NCBI GenBank assembly: GCA_019118275.1
Contig: DWZH01000034.1
Span: forward strand, 1-53,182
DNA: 53,182 nt
Direction of reading: 5' to 3'
Source of the DNA: Candidatus Brachybacterium merdavium
GTDB lineage: Bacteria > Actinomycetota > Actinomycetes > Actinomycetales > Dermabacteraceae
Made by a program: the position numbers and the translations under genes. The notes beneath the pieces are model-generated. The model searched no databases. It saw nothing but the letters and a program-made list of their open reading frames with translations, and had not been told where the DNA came from. Below are positions 30,825 to 39,387 of the stretch, piece by piece (within the stretch, counting starts at the first letter, position 1; each line of letters begins with the position of its first letter).

Positions 30825-31802
30825 ATGCGAATTCCCTCCCAGCTGAGCGCCCGCGGCATCGACCGCGTGGTGGCCTGGTCGATCCCCCTGACCACTCGGT
30901 TCCGCGGCATCACAGAACGGGACGGGCTGCTTTTGCACGGCCCGGCCGGCTGGGCGGAGTTCTCCCCGTTCTGGGACTACGACGCCGAGCAGTCGCTGCC
31001 GTGGCTGCAGGCCGCGATCGCCGATGCCTGCCAGGAACGGCCGTCCCCGTGGCGCACGGACATCCCCGTCAACGCCACCATCCCTGTTGTCGCCCCTGCC
31101 CTGGCCGCGCGCCTGGCTCGGGTGGGCGGGGCCTCCACGGCCAAGGTCAAGGTGGCCGATCCTGGCTCGAGCCTGACCGAGGATGCCCAGCGCCTGGAGG
31201 CGGTCCGCGAGGCGCTGGGAGCCGACGCCCGCCTGCGCATCGATGCCAACGCCGCCTGGACTCTGCAGGAGGCGCTGGAGGCCCTGCCGGTTCTGGACCG
31301 CGCCGCCGGGGGGCTGGAGTACGCCGAGCAGCCCTGTGCCTCGATCGAGGAGCTCGCGGCAGTGCGCCGCAGCCTGGACGTCCCGATCGCGGCCGATGAG
31401 TCGGTGCGGCGCGCCGAGGATCCGCTGCGGGTGGCCCGCGCGGAGGCGGCCGACGTGCTGGTGATGAAGGCCCAGCCGCTCGGCGGGGTGCGCCGCTGCC
31501 TGGACCTGGCCGATCAGGCGGGCCTGCCGGTGGCGGTCTCCTCCGCCCTGGAGACCAGCATCGGGCTCAGCGCCGGGCTCGCCCTGGCCGGTGCCCTGCC
31601 CGAGCTGGACCACGCCTGCGGTCTGGGCACCGCGACCCTGCTCACCGGTGATCTCGTCGCCCGGCCCCTGCACGCCGAGGACGGGCGGCTGCCGGTGACG
31701 CGGCCGGTCCCGGACGAGGAGCTGCTCGCCCGCCACGCCGCGGACCCGGAGCTGAACTCCCGCTGGCAGCGGCGCCTGGAACAGTGCGCGAGTCGGCTGT
31801 GA
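30825..31802 (+). CDS. menC: o-Succinylbenzoate synthase
   Basis: 325 aa, enolase superfamily. It dehydrates SHCHC to o-succinylbenzoate. Residue patterns include TAKVKVAD (catalytic Lys), LRIDANAAW, LEYAEQPC, IAADES (metal ligands Asp, Glu, Asp) and DVLVMKAQPLGG (second Lys). The family's short actinobacterial form is this length. menD follows 28 bp downstream with its own -10 box. Confidence 0.95.
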   Translation: MRIPSQLSARGIDRVVAWSIPLTTRFRGITERDGLLLHGPAGWAEFSPFWDYDAEQSLPWLQAAIADACQERPSPWRTDIPVNATIPVVAPALAARLARVGGASTAKVKVADPGSSLTEDAQRLEAVREALGADARLRIDANAAWTLQEALEALPVLDRAAGGLEYAEQPCASIEELAAVRRSLDVPIAADESVRRAEDPLRVARAEAADVLVMKAQPLGGVRRCLDLADQAGLPVAVSSALETSIGLSAGLALAGALPELDHACGLGTATLLTGDLVARPLHAEDGRLPVTRPVPDEELLARHAADPELNSRWQRRLEQCASRL

Positions 31803-31818
31803 GCTCCGCCTCCGGCAC

Positions 31819-31824
31819 TACCCT
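31819..31824 (+). promoter_or_regulatory. -10 box (TACCCT) for menD
   Basis: TACCCT ends 6 nt before the ATG at 31831. It selects that ATG over the in-frame GTG at 31825. Confidence 0.6.
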
Positions 31825-31830
31825 GTGACC

Positions 31831-33615
31831 ATGCCCGATGTGCCCGCGACGTTCCCCCGGTCCCGTCTCGAGGCCCCGCGCCCGACCGGCTCCGGGGCGG
31901 TCGACGCGGCGGTCGCGATCTGGAGCGCCCTGGCTGCGCTGGGCACCGGGGACGTCGTCCTGGCTCCCGGCTCCCGCTCCGCCCCGCTCGTCTACGCGCT
32001 GGGCGAGGGGCAGGTCGCCGGCCAGCTCGATGCGCACGTGCGCATCGACGAGAGGGCATCGGCGTTCACGGCTCTGGGCATCTCACGACATGACCCGGCC
32101 CGCCCCGCCGCCGTGGTCACCACGTCCGGGACAGCCACGGCGCACCTGCTGGCCGCGGTGATGGAGGCCCACCACTCCCGCATCCCGCTGCTCGTGCTCA
32201 CCGCGGATCGACCGGCGGAGCTGAAAGGGGTGGGGGCGAACCAGACCACCCGCCAGGCGGGCCTGTTCTCCTCCCTGGTGCGGTTCGAGGCCGACCTGCC
32301 GGCGCCGAACGCAGACGCGGCAACCCCCGTCGAGCTGCGCACCGCCGTGTCCACCGCTGCCCGTGCCTTCGCCGCGGCCACCGGCGAACACCCGGGCCCG
32401 GTGCATCTGAACCTCGGCTTCCGCGACCCCCTGGTGCCCGCAGCCCCCGGATCCCGTCCCCGCTGCCCGGAATCCGCTGACGGCCAGGAGCCCGCACCGA
32501 TCGTGCTCACCCGCCGCGCCGACCGCGGCGCCCCGCACCCGCAGCCGGTGCCGGTCGACGGCGCCACCGTCGTGGTCGCCGGGGACGGCGCCGGTGCCGC
32601 GGCCACCCGGTTCGCCCATCGTCACCGCCTGCCGCTGCTGGCCGAGCCCAGCTCCGGCGCCCGCGACGGCGAGACGCTCGTGCCCGGCTACCCCGCGCTG
32701 CTCGCCGAGGTGATGGCCGACCGCGACCATGCTCTGCGGCCGAGCCGGGCGATCGTCTTCGGTCGCCCCACCCTGTCCCGGCCGGTCATCGGTGCACTGC
32801 TGGGCGCGGACGACGTCGACGTGATCGTGGTTGATCCCGGCGCGGACTGGACCGACGCCGCCCGCCGCGCCCAGCTCGTGGTGCCCGCCGCGGACGGGCG
32901 GGGAGCTCCGGCCCCTGCCCGGTGGCTGGAGGCCTGGCGGGAGGCCGCCCAACGGGTCTCTCGCGCCGCGGGCGAGCCGAGCTGGCAGCAGCGCGCCGCG
33001 CTCGCGGTGTGGCAGGCCACCACGGCCGGCGACATCCTGGTGCTGGGTTCTTCGAGCCTGGTGCGCGACCTCGAGCAGCGGGCCGGGAGCACCCCGGGCC
33101 GGGTGATCGCCAACCGTGGCCTGGCCGGCATCGACGGCACCACCTCTGTGGCCGGGGGCATTGCTCTGGCCCACACGAGGGAACGGGCTCGGACCGGGCG
33201 GGACTCGCGGGATGACCCGACCGCGAGCGGCCAGGACAGCCGGCCCCCGAGCAGCGGGCAGCGGACCGCCGGCCGGGTCCGGGCACTGATGGGCGATCTG
33301 ACCGCCCTGCACGACCTGACCGGCCTGATCATCGGCCCCGATGAGCAGACCCCCGAGCTGGACCTGGTGGTGGTCGACGACGGCGGCGGGCGCATCTTCG
33401 CCGGACTCGAGCACGCCGCGGCGCCCCCGGAACTGCTGCGGCGCTTCTTCACCACGCCGCACGGCACGGATCTGGCAGCGGCCGCGGCGGCGCTCGGGGC
33501 CAGCGCCCGTACGGTCGACGTCGACGGTCTGCCCGCCGCCCTGGCGACGCCGGCCACCGGGTTGCGGATGATCGTTGTCCAGGAAGGACCCAGCCCACTC
33601 TCGCCGAGTTCCTGA
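31831..33615 (+). CDS. menD: 2-succinyl-5-enolpyruvyl-6-hydroxy-3-cyclohexene-1-carboxylate synthase
   Basis: 594 aa, thiamine-diphosphate enzyme. It joins isochorismate and 2-oxoglutarate in the first committed menaquinone step. The N-terminal domain has VVLAPGSRSAPL, HVRIDERASAF (catalytic Glu) and TTSGTATAHL; the C-terminal thiamine domain has ANRGLAGIDGTTSVAGG and DLVVVDDGGGRIF. An Arg/Ser/Asp-rich insertion at about residues 450-480 sits in the thiamine domain. Confidence 0.95.
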   Translation: MPDVPATFPRSRLEAPRPTGSGAVDAAVAIWSALAALGTGDVVLAPGSRSAPLVYALGEGQVAGQLDAHVRIDERASAFTALGISRHDPARPAAVVTTSGTATAHLLAAVMEAHHSRIPLLVLTADRPAELKGVGANQTTRQAGLFSSLVRFEADLPAPNADAATPVELRTAVSTAARAFAAATGEHPGPVHLNLGFRDPLVPAAPGSRPRCPESADGQEPAPIVLTRRADRGAPHPQPVPVDGATVVVAGDGAGAAATRFAHRHRLPLLAEPSSGARDGETLVPGYPALLAEVMADRDHALRPSRAIVFGRPTLSRPVIGALLGADDVDVIVVDPGADWTDAARRAQLVVPAADGRGAPAPARWLEAWREAAQRVSRAAGEPSWQQRAALAVWQATTAGDILVLGSSSLVRDLEQRAGSTPGRVIANRGLAGIDGTTSVAGGIALAHTRERARTGRDSRDDPTASGQDSRPPSSGQRTAGRVRALMGDLTALHDLTGLIIGPDEQTPELDLVVVDDGGGRIFAGLEHAAAPPELLRRFFTTPHGTDLAAAAAALGASARTVDVDGLPAALATPATGLRMIVVQEGPSPLSPSS

Positions 33616-33637
33616 ACTTCTGTGGTCCCATGAACCT

Positions 33638-34987
33638 GTGCATGACGAGCGATACCCCGATCAGACCCCGGACCCGTCCCGGCCCGCCACCCCCGCAGGT
33701 CCGGCAGCACCCTTCGGACCCGGCGGCGCCGCAGCCGCTCCCGAGTCCGGCTGGGCCGCGCCGCACGCGCAGGGCGGCCAGGGCGTTCCGCCCGCCGCCG
33801 GTTCACCCTCGGGCCCGGGCACTCCACCTGCCTCCGGCGGTTCACCCTCGGGCCCGGGCGCTCCCGATCGGCGTCGAGGGCCGGGCTGGGGCGGTGTGAC
33901 CGCCCTGGTCGCAGTGGGCGTGCTGCTGTCCAGCGGGATGACGCTGGGAGGAGTCATCGCCTACGACCAGGTCGTGGAGCCACTGACGGCGCCGAGCACC
34001 TCGCAGTCGCCTCAGGCTCCCGCCACCACCGAGGCCAGCCCGGCCGCACTCGCCCCGGAGGACGTCGACTGGAGCGCGGTCGCCGACCGGGTCGCACCCA
34101 GCGCGGTGGCGATCCAGATCGCGGGATCGGGAGGAAGCAGCCAGGGCACCGGAGTCGTCCTCGACGAAGACGGATCCATCCTAACCAACGCCCATGTGGT
34201 CGGTGAGGGAGGAGAGATCCAGGTGACCCTCAGCGACGGGCTGTCGTACTCCGCGGAGGTCATCGGATCCGATCCCACCGCGGACCTGGCGGTGCTGCGA
34301 ATGGCCAACCCTCCCGAGGGGCTGCAGCCGGCGACTTTCGGCACCTCCTCGGATGTCGAGGTCGGACAGCCGGTGATGGCGGTCGGCACCCCGCTGGGCT
34401 TGGAGAACACCGTCACCACCGGCATCATCTCGGCCAAGGATCGTCCGGTGACCACCGAGGGGGAGGAGACCGACGGCTCCGACGCCACCTTCACCTCCGC
34501 CATCCAGACCGATGCCGCCATCAACCCGGGCAACTCCGGTGGCCCGCTGGTCGATGCCTCCGGGCAGGTGATCGGCATCAACACCGCGATCGCCGGGATC
34601 CCCGACGCCTCCGGACAGGCCGGCAGCATCGGGCTCGGGTTCGCGATCCCCGCCGATACCGCCTCGATGATCGCTGAGCAGCTGTCCTCCAGCGGCGACG
34701 TCGAGCACGCCTTCCTCGGTGTCACCAGCAGCGACGGTTCGCGGACGGTCGGCGAGGTCATTCATCGCGGCGCGGAGGTGATCTCGGTGGAGCCCGGCAG
34801 CCCTGCTCAGCAGTCCGGGTTGGAAGAGGGCGACCTGATCACCGCTGTCGACGACGTCACCGTCGGCGGCGCGGCGGCGCTGACCGGGGTGGTGCGTGGG
34901 CTGCCCGTCGGCTCCGAGCACACCCTGACCGTGCTGCGCGGGGACGAGCAGGAGACGATCGGGGTCACCCTGGGCACCGGGGGCTGA
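33638..34987 (+). CDS. HtrA/DegP-like S1C serine protease with PDZ domain
   Basis: 449 aa. A Pro/Gly/Ala-rich cytosolic N-terminus (about 1-85) is followed by one transmembrane helix (VTALVAVGVLLSSGMTLGGV), then the trypsin-like domain outside the membrane with triad His186 (TNAHVVG), Asp216 (TADLAVL) and Ser300 (GNSGGPL), and a C-terminal PDZ domain (VISVEPGSPAQQSGLEEGD). Such proteases do envelope quality control. The GTG at 33638 avoids the long overlap with menD required by the TTG at 33575, though the start is not certain. The N-terminal repeat SPSGPG(T/A)P occurs twice. Confidence 0.9.
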   Translation: MHDERYPDQTPDPSRPATPAGPAAPFGPGGAAAAPESGWAAPHAQGGQGVPPAAGSPSGPGTPPASGGSPSGPGAPDRRRGPGWGGVTALVAVGVLLSSGMTLGGVIAYDQVVEPLTAPSTSQSPQAPATTEASPAALAPEDVDWSAVADRVAPSAVAIQIAGSGGSSQGTGVVLDEDGSILTNAHVVGEGGEIQVTLSDGLSYSAEVIGSDPTADLAVLRMANPPEGLQPATFGTSSDVEVGQPVMAVGTPLGLENTVTTGIISAKDRPVTTEGEETDGSDATFTSAIQTDAAINPGNSGGPLVDASGQVIGINTAIAGIPDASGQAGSIGLGFAIPADTASMIAEQLSSSGDVEHAFLGVTSSDGSRTVGEVIHRGAEVISVEPGSPAQQSGLEEGDLITAVDDVTVGGAAALTGVVRGLPVGSEHTLTVLRGDEQETIGVTLGTGG

Positions 34988-34993
34988 CCGGGC

Positions 34994-35014
34994 CGGTCCC
35001 GGTGGCCGGGACCG
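34994..35014. terminator. Hairpin between the HtrA gene and menF
   Basis: CGGTCCCGG (34994-35002), TGG loop, CCGGGACCG (35006-35014), a perfect 9-bp stem between convergent genes; it can act in both directions. Confidence 0.65.
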
Positions 35015-35020
35015 TCGGTC

Positions 35021-36337
35021 TCAGTGCTGCTCGCCCCGCAGGGCCTGCAGCATCGGACGCATCTTGACCAGCACCTCGGCATGTTCGGAGACGGCGTCCG
35101 AGGCGGCGACCAGGCCGCCGCCGGCCTGCAGCTGGACCTCGTGGTCGGAGACCAGGTGGGCCATGCGCAGCGCGATCGCCCACTGCCCGTCGCCGTGGGC
35201 GTTCATCCAGCCCACCGGGGCGGCGTAGCCGCTGCGGTCGTGTGGTTCCAGCCGGGCGATGATCTCGTCGGCCTCCTGGCGCGGTGTGCCCGACACGGCG
35301 GCCGAGGGGTGGAGCCGGGCGGCCACATCCAGACTGGTCGCTCCCGGGAGCAGCTGGGCGCTGACATCGGAGGCCAGGTGCTCGAGGCCGGGCAGTCGCA
35401 GCACGAAGGGCTCGGGGGAGACGCAGATGTCCTCGGCCAGGCCCTCGAGCCGCTCCAGCACGGAGTCGACCGCGAAGGCGTGCTCGGACAGCTCCTTGGC
35501 GTCGGCGCGGAAGGCCCGGCGATCCGCCTCGGCCAGCTCCCCGTCGTCCGAGGCGGAGCGGGAACCGGCCAGGACCCGGGAGAACACCCGGCCCCCATCG
35601 GTCTGGGCGAGCATCTCCGGGCTCGCCCCGATCACATCGTCCAGGTGGTACACCCAGGTGCTCGGATAGGCGCGTGCCAGCCGGGCCAGCAGCACGGCCG
35701 GGTCCAGACGCTCGGTGGAGCGGACGGTGGTGCGCTCGGACAGCACCACCTTGGCGGCCCGGCCGGAGGCGATGGCAGAGACGGCCTGCTGCACCAGTGC
35801 GCGGTACTCCTCCGGGGTGTGGTCGGCTTCCAGCTCCAGCTCGTCCACCGGCCCGCCGGGGGCGCGGACAGCAGGCGATGGCGTGGAGGGGAACAGGTCC
35901 TGCCATGAGTCCGGCAGCTCGGGCTCCTCACCGACTCCGACCACGGTCAGGAACGCCTCGCCCTCGTCGACCCCCAGGACCGCTCGCGGCACCATCAGCA
36001 CGGAGGGGCGCTCGGAGCCGTCGGCGTAGGAGAAGCTGCCCAGACCGATCAGCCCGCTGGCGCGGGCACGGACCTCATCGTCGACGACGGCCGTGGCGGC
36101 CTGGGCCCGGAAGGCGGCGCTGGCCGCAGCGAAGCGGTGGGGTCCGGCCGTGTGCACCGCCCAGGCCGTGCCCAGAGCGACCACCCCTTGCCCGTGGCGC
36201 AACCAGGCGGCGCTGACCCCGGCGGGAATGTGGTCGACCAGCTGGACGGGCTCCTCGATGCGCTGGGTGCGCACGATCAGGGTCTCGGCAGACACTCCGA
36301 CGCGGGAGGACGGGGGAGGCAGGACCGGCTCGGACAT
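35021..36337 (-). CDS. menF: Isochorismate synthase
   Basis: 438 aa, chorismate-binding fold. It converts chorismate to isochorismate for MenD. The C-terminal signature region shows KVVLSERTTV, GASPEMLAQ, RVLAGSRS, KELSEHAFAV, HPSAAVSGTPRQEA, RSGYAAPVGWMNAHGDGQWAIALRMA and AGGGLVAASDAVSEHAE. Isochorismate synthase (menF/entC type) is favoured over anthranilate or salicylate synthase because of the menaquinone context. The ATG at 36337 is preceded by CATAAT 7 nt upstream; the in-frame ATG at 36346 overlaps that box. Confidence 0.92.
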   Translation of the reverse strand: MSEPVLPPPSSRVGVSAETLIVRTQRIEEPVQLVDHIPAGVSAAWLRHGQGVVALGTAWAVHTAGPHRFAAASAAFRAQAATAVVDDEVRARASGLIGLGSFSYADGSERPSVLMVPRAVLGVDEGEAFLTVVGVGEEPELPDSWQDLFPSTPSPAVRAPGGPVDELELEADHTPEEYRALVQQAVSAIASGRAAKVVLSERTTVRSTERLDPAVLLARLARAYPSTWVYHLDDVIGASPEMLAQTDGGRVFSRVLAGSRSASDDGELAEADRRAFRADAKELSEHAFAVDSVLERLEGLAEDICVSPEPFVLRLPGLEHLASDVSAQLLPGATSLDVAARLHPSAAVSGTPRQEADEIIARLEPHDRSGYAAPVGWMNAHGDGQWAIALRMAHLVSDHEVQLQAGGGLVAASDAVSEHAEVLVKMRPMLQALRGEQH

Positions 36338-36344
36338 CCTTGTC

Positions 36345-36350
36345 ATTATG
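36345..36350 (-). promoter_or_regulatory. -10 box (CATAAT) for menF
   Basis: Minus-strand CATAAT ends 7 nt before the ATG at 36337, in leaderless arrangement. Confidence 0.55.
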
Positions 36351-36465
36351 CGACACCTGAGCCGCCCCGCGACGTGACCTGCCTCCCGTCCGCAGATGCA
36401 CGGCGGCGGCCGCGGGGGGTGCGACCATGGACCCCGCGGTCCCGGTCCCGGGGCTGCGGGCCGCA

Positions 36466-36489
36466 GCGTCCGCCCCATGGGGCGGACGC
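36466..36489. repeat. 24-bp perfect palindrome between menF and perM
   Basis: GCGTCCGCCCC (36466-36476), AT, GGGGCGGACGC (36479-36489). It is 37 bp upstream of the perM GTG and 129 bp upstream of the menF start. It may be an operator or a hairpin in the perM leader. Confidence 0.6.
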
Positions 36490-36525
36490 GGTCACCACGA
36501 CATCGGCGGAGGGGCGGAGCATCGA

Positions 36526-38151
36526 GTGAGCAGCAGCGAAGGTGTCGCGGCACCACTGGTGCGCGGGGTCCTCGCCGCCGTCGTGTCCCTGGGGACCGCG
36601 CTGGCGGTGGTGGTGGTCCCGGCACTGGCCGCACAGGTGGCGGGGACGCAGTCCTCTGCGACCGTGCTGGATGCCGTGCTCATCGGACTGAACATCCTGG
36701 TGCTGGGTCACGGCGGGGGACTGGTGCTGAGCACGGGCAGCGTCGACGGTGCGGTCACGCTGACGCCCTTCGGGCTGCTCGGCCTGCTCATGGTGATCTC
36801 CGCGGTGGGGATGCGCCGCGTAGGGCGGGCGCTGGAGCTGGTGCGCGACGACGGGGCACTGCGCACGCGCGGTGTGCGCGACGCCGGGGGAGCGCTCGGG
36901 GCCTATGCCGCGACCTACATGATCGGGATCGGTGTGCTCGCCGCCATCGGACGCAGCGTGGACAGCAGCCCGGTGGTGACCTCCGCGGTGGTCTCCGGGG
37001 CGCTGGTGGCAGTGGTCGGGGGACTGGCCGGGATCCTGTGGTCGCTGCGCCGTCCCACCACCGAGGACGTTCCGGGCGTGCGGGTGCTGGACCTGCTGCC
37101 CCGGCCCTTCGACGCCGTGGTGCGGTCGGCGACGATCGCGGTGATCGGCCTGGCCTTCCTCGGGATGCTCGCGACCGTGGTGATGCTGCTGACGGCAGTG
37201 CCCGCTCAGTCCGCGCTCTTCGACGAGCTCTCACCGGGGATCGTCGGCGGTCTCGTGCTGACCCTGATTCAGCTGGCCCTGCTCCCCCTGCTGGCGGCGT
37301 GGGCGCTGGTGGTGCTGCTCGGAGGCTCCGTCGGGGTGGGCACCGGGACCGAGATCTCGCTGAGCGGAGCCGAGACCGGCGTCCTGCCGGCCCTGCCGAT
37401 GCTGGCCGCGCTGCCCGGACCAGGGCAGTTCCCGGCCTGGTTCCCGGTGCTGCTGGTGCTGCCGGCGATCCCGGTGGCGCTCGGAGCCGTGCGACTGATG
37501 CCCGAGATCGAGGAGCTCCCGCTGCGCGACCGTCTCATCGCCTGGGGCACCTACCCGGTGGCGGTGGTAGTGGCGGTGCTGCTGATCGCGGGCCTGTCCA
37601 CGGGTGGGATCGGCGACGGTCGGCTGGTGCACCTGGGCCCGCGGATGGGCACCCTGGCAGGGCCGCTGGTCGCGATGGCGCTGCTCGCCACCGCCCTGGT
37701 CGCCGCCGTCCTGGCCACCCCGGTGATCCCGTGGAGCAAGCGGCAGATCGCCCGGCTGCGGGAGAAGGTCGAGGTCGCCGAGCAGGCAGAGCGCTCCCAG
37801 GCCGCGGCCGCCACGTCAGCTCCGGCGGACGAGCCCGGACCCGATGAGCCCGGGGCGGGTGAGCCCGGACCCGACGAGCCCGGGTCGGGGGAGCCCGCCG
37901 GCGAGAGCGTCGAGGAACGCGCGGTGGCTGACGCGGACGGTGCGGCCGCCGTCACGGACGGTGCGGCCGGCGATGACGACCGAGGGGCCGACGGGAACCC
38001 AGGCGCCGAGGCGGAGCCCGGCGCCGACGAGCACGACCAGGAGCCCGTCCCCGACGATCAGCTCGATGATGCGGGGACGGCCGAGCACGGCGACCAGGAC
38101 GAGGACGGCGCCGAGACCGAGGTACGACTCAGCCGCCGACCAGATCGGTGA
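36526..38151 (+). CDS. DUF6350 polytopic membrane protein (PerM-like)
   Basis: 541 aa, about ten transmembrane helices across residues 15-410, then a long acidic Pro/Gly/Glu/Asp-rich cytosolic tail (about 425-541). DUF6350 includes the mycobacterial PerM, linked to cell division, and is usually found beside purN-purH as here. The GTG at 36526 has GGCGGAG about 7 nt upstream; the longer frame from 36427 covers a palindrome and is less likely. The last 23 bp overlap the convergent gene. Confidence 0.8.
   Translation: MSSSEGVAAPLVRGVLAAVVSLGTALAVVVVPALAAQVAGTQSSATVLDAVLIGLNILVLGHGGGLVLSTGSVDGAVTLTPFGLLGLLMVISAVGMRRVGRALELVRDDGALRTRGVRDAGGALGAYAATYMIGIGVLAAIGRSVDSSPVVTSAVVSGALVAVVGGLAGILWSLRRPTTEDVPGVRVLDLLPRPFDAVVRSATIAVIGLAFLGMLATVVMLLTAVPAQSALFDELSPGIVGGLVLTLIQLALLPLLAAWALVVLLGGSVGVGTGTEISLSGAETGVLPALPMLAALPGPGQFPAWFPVLLVLPAIPVALGAVRLMPEIEELPLRDRLIAWGTYPVAVVVAVLLIAGLSTGGIGDGRLVHLGPRMGTLAGPLVAMALLATALVAAVLATPVIPWSKRQIARLREKVEVAEQAERSQAAAATSAPADEPGPDEPGAGEPGPDEPGSGEPAGESVEERAVADADGAAAVTDGAAGDDDRGADGNPGAEAEPGADEHDQEPVPDDQLDDAGTAEHGDQDEDGAETEVRLSRRPDR
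37831..37890. repeat. 30-bp tandem repeat in the PerM tail
   Basis: Two head-to-tail 30-bp units (37831-37860 and 37861-37890) differ at three positions and encode EPGPDEPGxG repeats in the acidic tail. Confidence 0.75.
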
Positions 38152-38566
38152 CCCAGCTGGACAACGACTCCTGGGCCTGCTGATCGCACTGGCTCAGGGC
38201 CTGCTCGGTGATGGCAGATGCGCGGCACTCCTGCATCTGCGACATCGGGCCGTAGAACACCGCGGTGATCAGGGATATACCCACAACCATCAGCGTCGCC
38301 GGGATCCCCACCGCGATCGCCATCACCGCCACCCCACGCCGATCTGCCTTGAGCGAGCGCACGATCAGCGGGAACAGCAGCACCAGGGCGACCAGGCCGG
38401 TGACACCGGCCAGCAGCGAGAACGGCAGCGGAGCGAGCATCAGCAGCCAGGAGGCCAGCAGCGCCACCGTCAGCCCGCCGACGAGACGACGGTGCCGCGC
38501 GGCCGCGGTCTCCTCGGTGCCCCTGCCGGAACTCTTGCCCTGATCGTTCTTCTGCTCGCTGCTCAT
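38129..38566 (-). CDS. Hypothetical small membrane protein
   Basis: 145 aa. A charged N-terminus (SSEQKNDQGKSSGRGTEE) precedes three hydrophobic segments (about 30-50, 53-68 and 80-100), then a short extracellular tail with two cysteines (MQECRAS and SQCDQQAQESL) that could form a disulfide. I do not recognise the family. The ATG has AGGAG directly upstream, and CACAAT at 38579-38574 is a possible -10. Its 3' end overlaps perM by 23 bp. Confidence 0.68.
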   Translation of the reverse strand: MSSEQKNDQGKSSGRGTEETAAARHRRLVGGLTVALLASWLLMLAPLPFSLLAGVTGLVALVLLFPLIVRSLKADRRGVAVMAIAVGIPATLMVVGISLITAVFYGPMSQMQECRASAITEQALSQCDQQAQESLSSWVTDLVGG

Positions 38567-38635
38567 CGCTCCTATTGTGCCTGGTGCCCGGATCCGCACC
38601 TGTGAACGACCCTCCGCGGCCACGGCGCTCTCCCT

Positions 38636-38641
38636 TATCCT
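38636..38641 (+). promoter_or_regulatory. -10 box (TATCCT) for purN
   Basis: TATCCT ends 6 nt before the GTG at 38648, a leaderless arrangement. Confidence 0.6.
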
Positions 38642-38647
38642 GGCCGG

Positions 38648-39220
38648 GTGTCCCGCGCCCGCGTCGTCGTCCTGATCTCCGGCACCGGCTCCAACCTCGC
38701 CGCCCTGCTGGAGGCCGCCGCCACCCCGCACAGTCCCTTCGAGGTGGTCGGGGTGGTCTCCGATCGTGAGGCGAGCGGTCTCGAGCACGCCCGCGCCCGC
38801 GCGATCCCCACCACGGTGGTGCGCCTGTCCGAGCATCCCGACCGTGCGGCCTGGGACCGGTCGCTGGAACGGGCCGTCACCGCCCATGCCCCGCAACTGG
38901 TGGTGCTGGCCGGCTTCATGAAGCTGATCGGGCCGCCGCTGCTGGCGGCCCACGGAGGGCGCATCATCAACACCCACCCCGCCCTGCTGCCGTCATTCCC
39001 CGGCGCCCATGGCGTCCGCGACGCCCTGGCCCACGGTGTGAAGGTCACCGGCGCGAGCGTGATCGAGGTCGACGCCGGCGTCGACACCGGGCGGATCCTC
39101 GCCCAGGTGGCGGTCGACGTCCGTGACGACGACACCGAGGACACCCTCCACCAGCGCATCAAGGACGCCGAGCAGCCACTGCTGGTCGACGTCGTGCGCC
39201 GTCTCAGCTCCGCATCCTGA
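38648..39220 (+). CDS. purN: Phosphoribosylglycinamide formyltransferase
   Basis: 190 aa, the usual size. It transfers a formyl group from 10-formyl-THF to GAR in purine synthesis. The phosphate loop ISGTGSNL is at about 10-17, the catalytic region INTHPALLPSFPGAHGVRDAL at about 115-135 with the Asn/His pair, and VTGASVIEVDAGVDTGRIL with the catalytic Asp follows. The start is GTG. purH lies downstream behind its own promoter and riboswitch. Confidence 0.96.
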   Translation: MSRARVVVLISGTGSNLAALLEAAATPHSPFEVVGVVSDREASGLEHARARAIPTTVVRLSEHPDRAAWDRSLERAVTAHAPQLVVLAGFMKLIGPPLLAAHGGRIINTHPALLPSFPGAHGVRDALAHGVKVTGASVIEVDAGVDTGRILAQVAVDVRDDDTEDTLHQRIKDAEQPLLVDVVRRLSSAS

Positions 39221-39243
39221 CCATGCCTGGACCCGCGCGCGGC

Positions 39244-39249
39244 TAGAGT
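39244..39249 (+). promoter_or_regulatory. -10 box (TAGAGT) for purH
   Basis: TAGAGT is directly upstream of the ZTP riboswitch aptamer, so transcription would begin at about 39256, at the 5' strand of the aptamer. Confidence 0.5.
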
Positions 39250-39325
39250 GGGGGCACACGACTGGCGCGGGTGGCACACCACCGGGGAGTGACGGTTGTG
39301 GGCATCGACCGCCTGGGTGCCCGCT
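39250..39325 (+). ncRNA. ZTP (ZMP/ZTP, pfl motif) riboswitch upstream of purH
   Basis: The conserved pfl-motif pieces occur in order and at normal spacing: CGACTGGCG (39259-39267), a GGTGG/CCACC hairpin (39270-39283), CCGGGGAG (39282-39289) and the loop sequence CCGCCTGGG (39309-39317), closed by GGGCA (39300-39304) with TGCCC (39318-39322). This class senses ZMP/ZTP, the AICAR ribotide that PurH consumes, and turns on folate and purine genes. Only the pattern is seen; ligand response is inferred from the class. Confidence 0.92.
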
Positions 39326-39387
39326 GCAGGGAAGCGATCCGTATCGCACCGAATCCGCATCGCACCGATCCGATAGGAGCACGTCAC

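Noticed and set aside
39271-39387. Longer PurH N-terminus from the open frame
   Set aside because: This stretch is the ZTP riboswitch and leader; the GTG at 39388 has AGGAG at proper distance.
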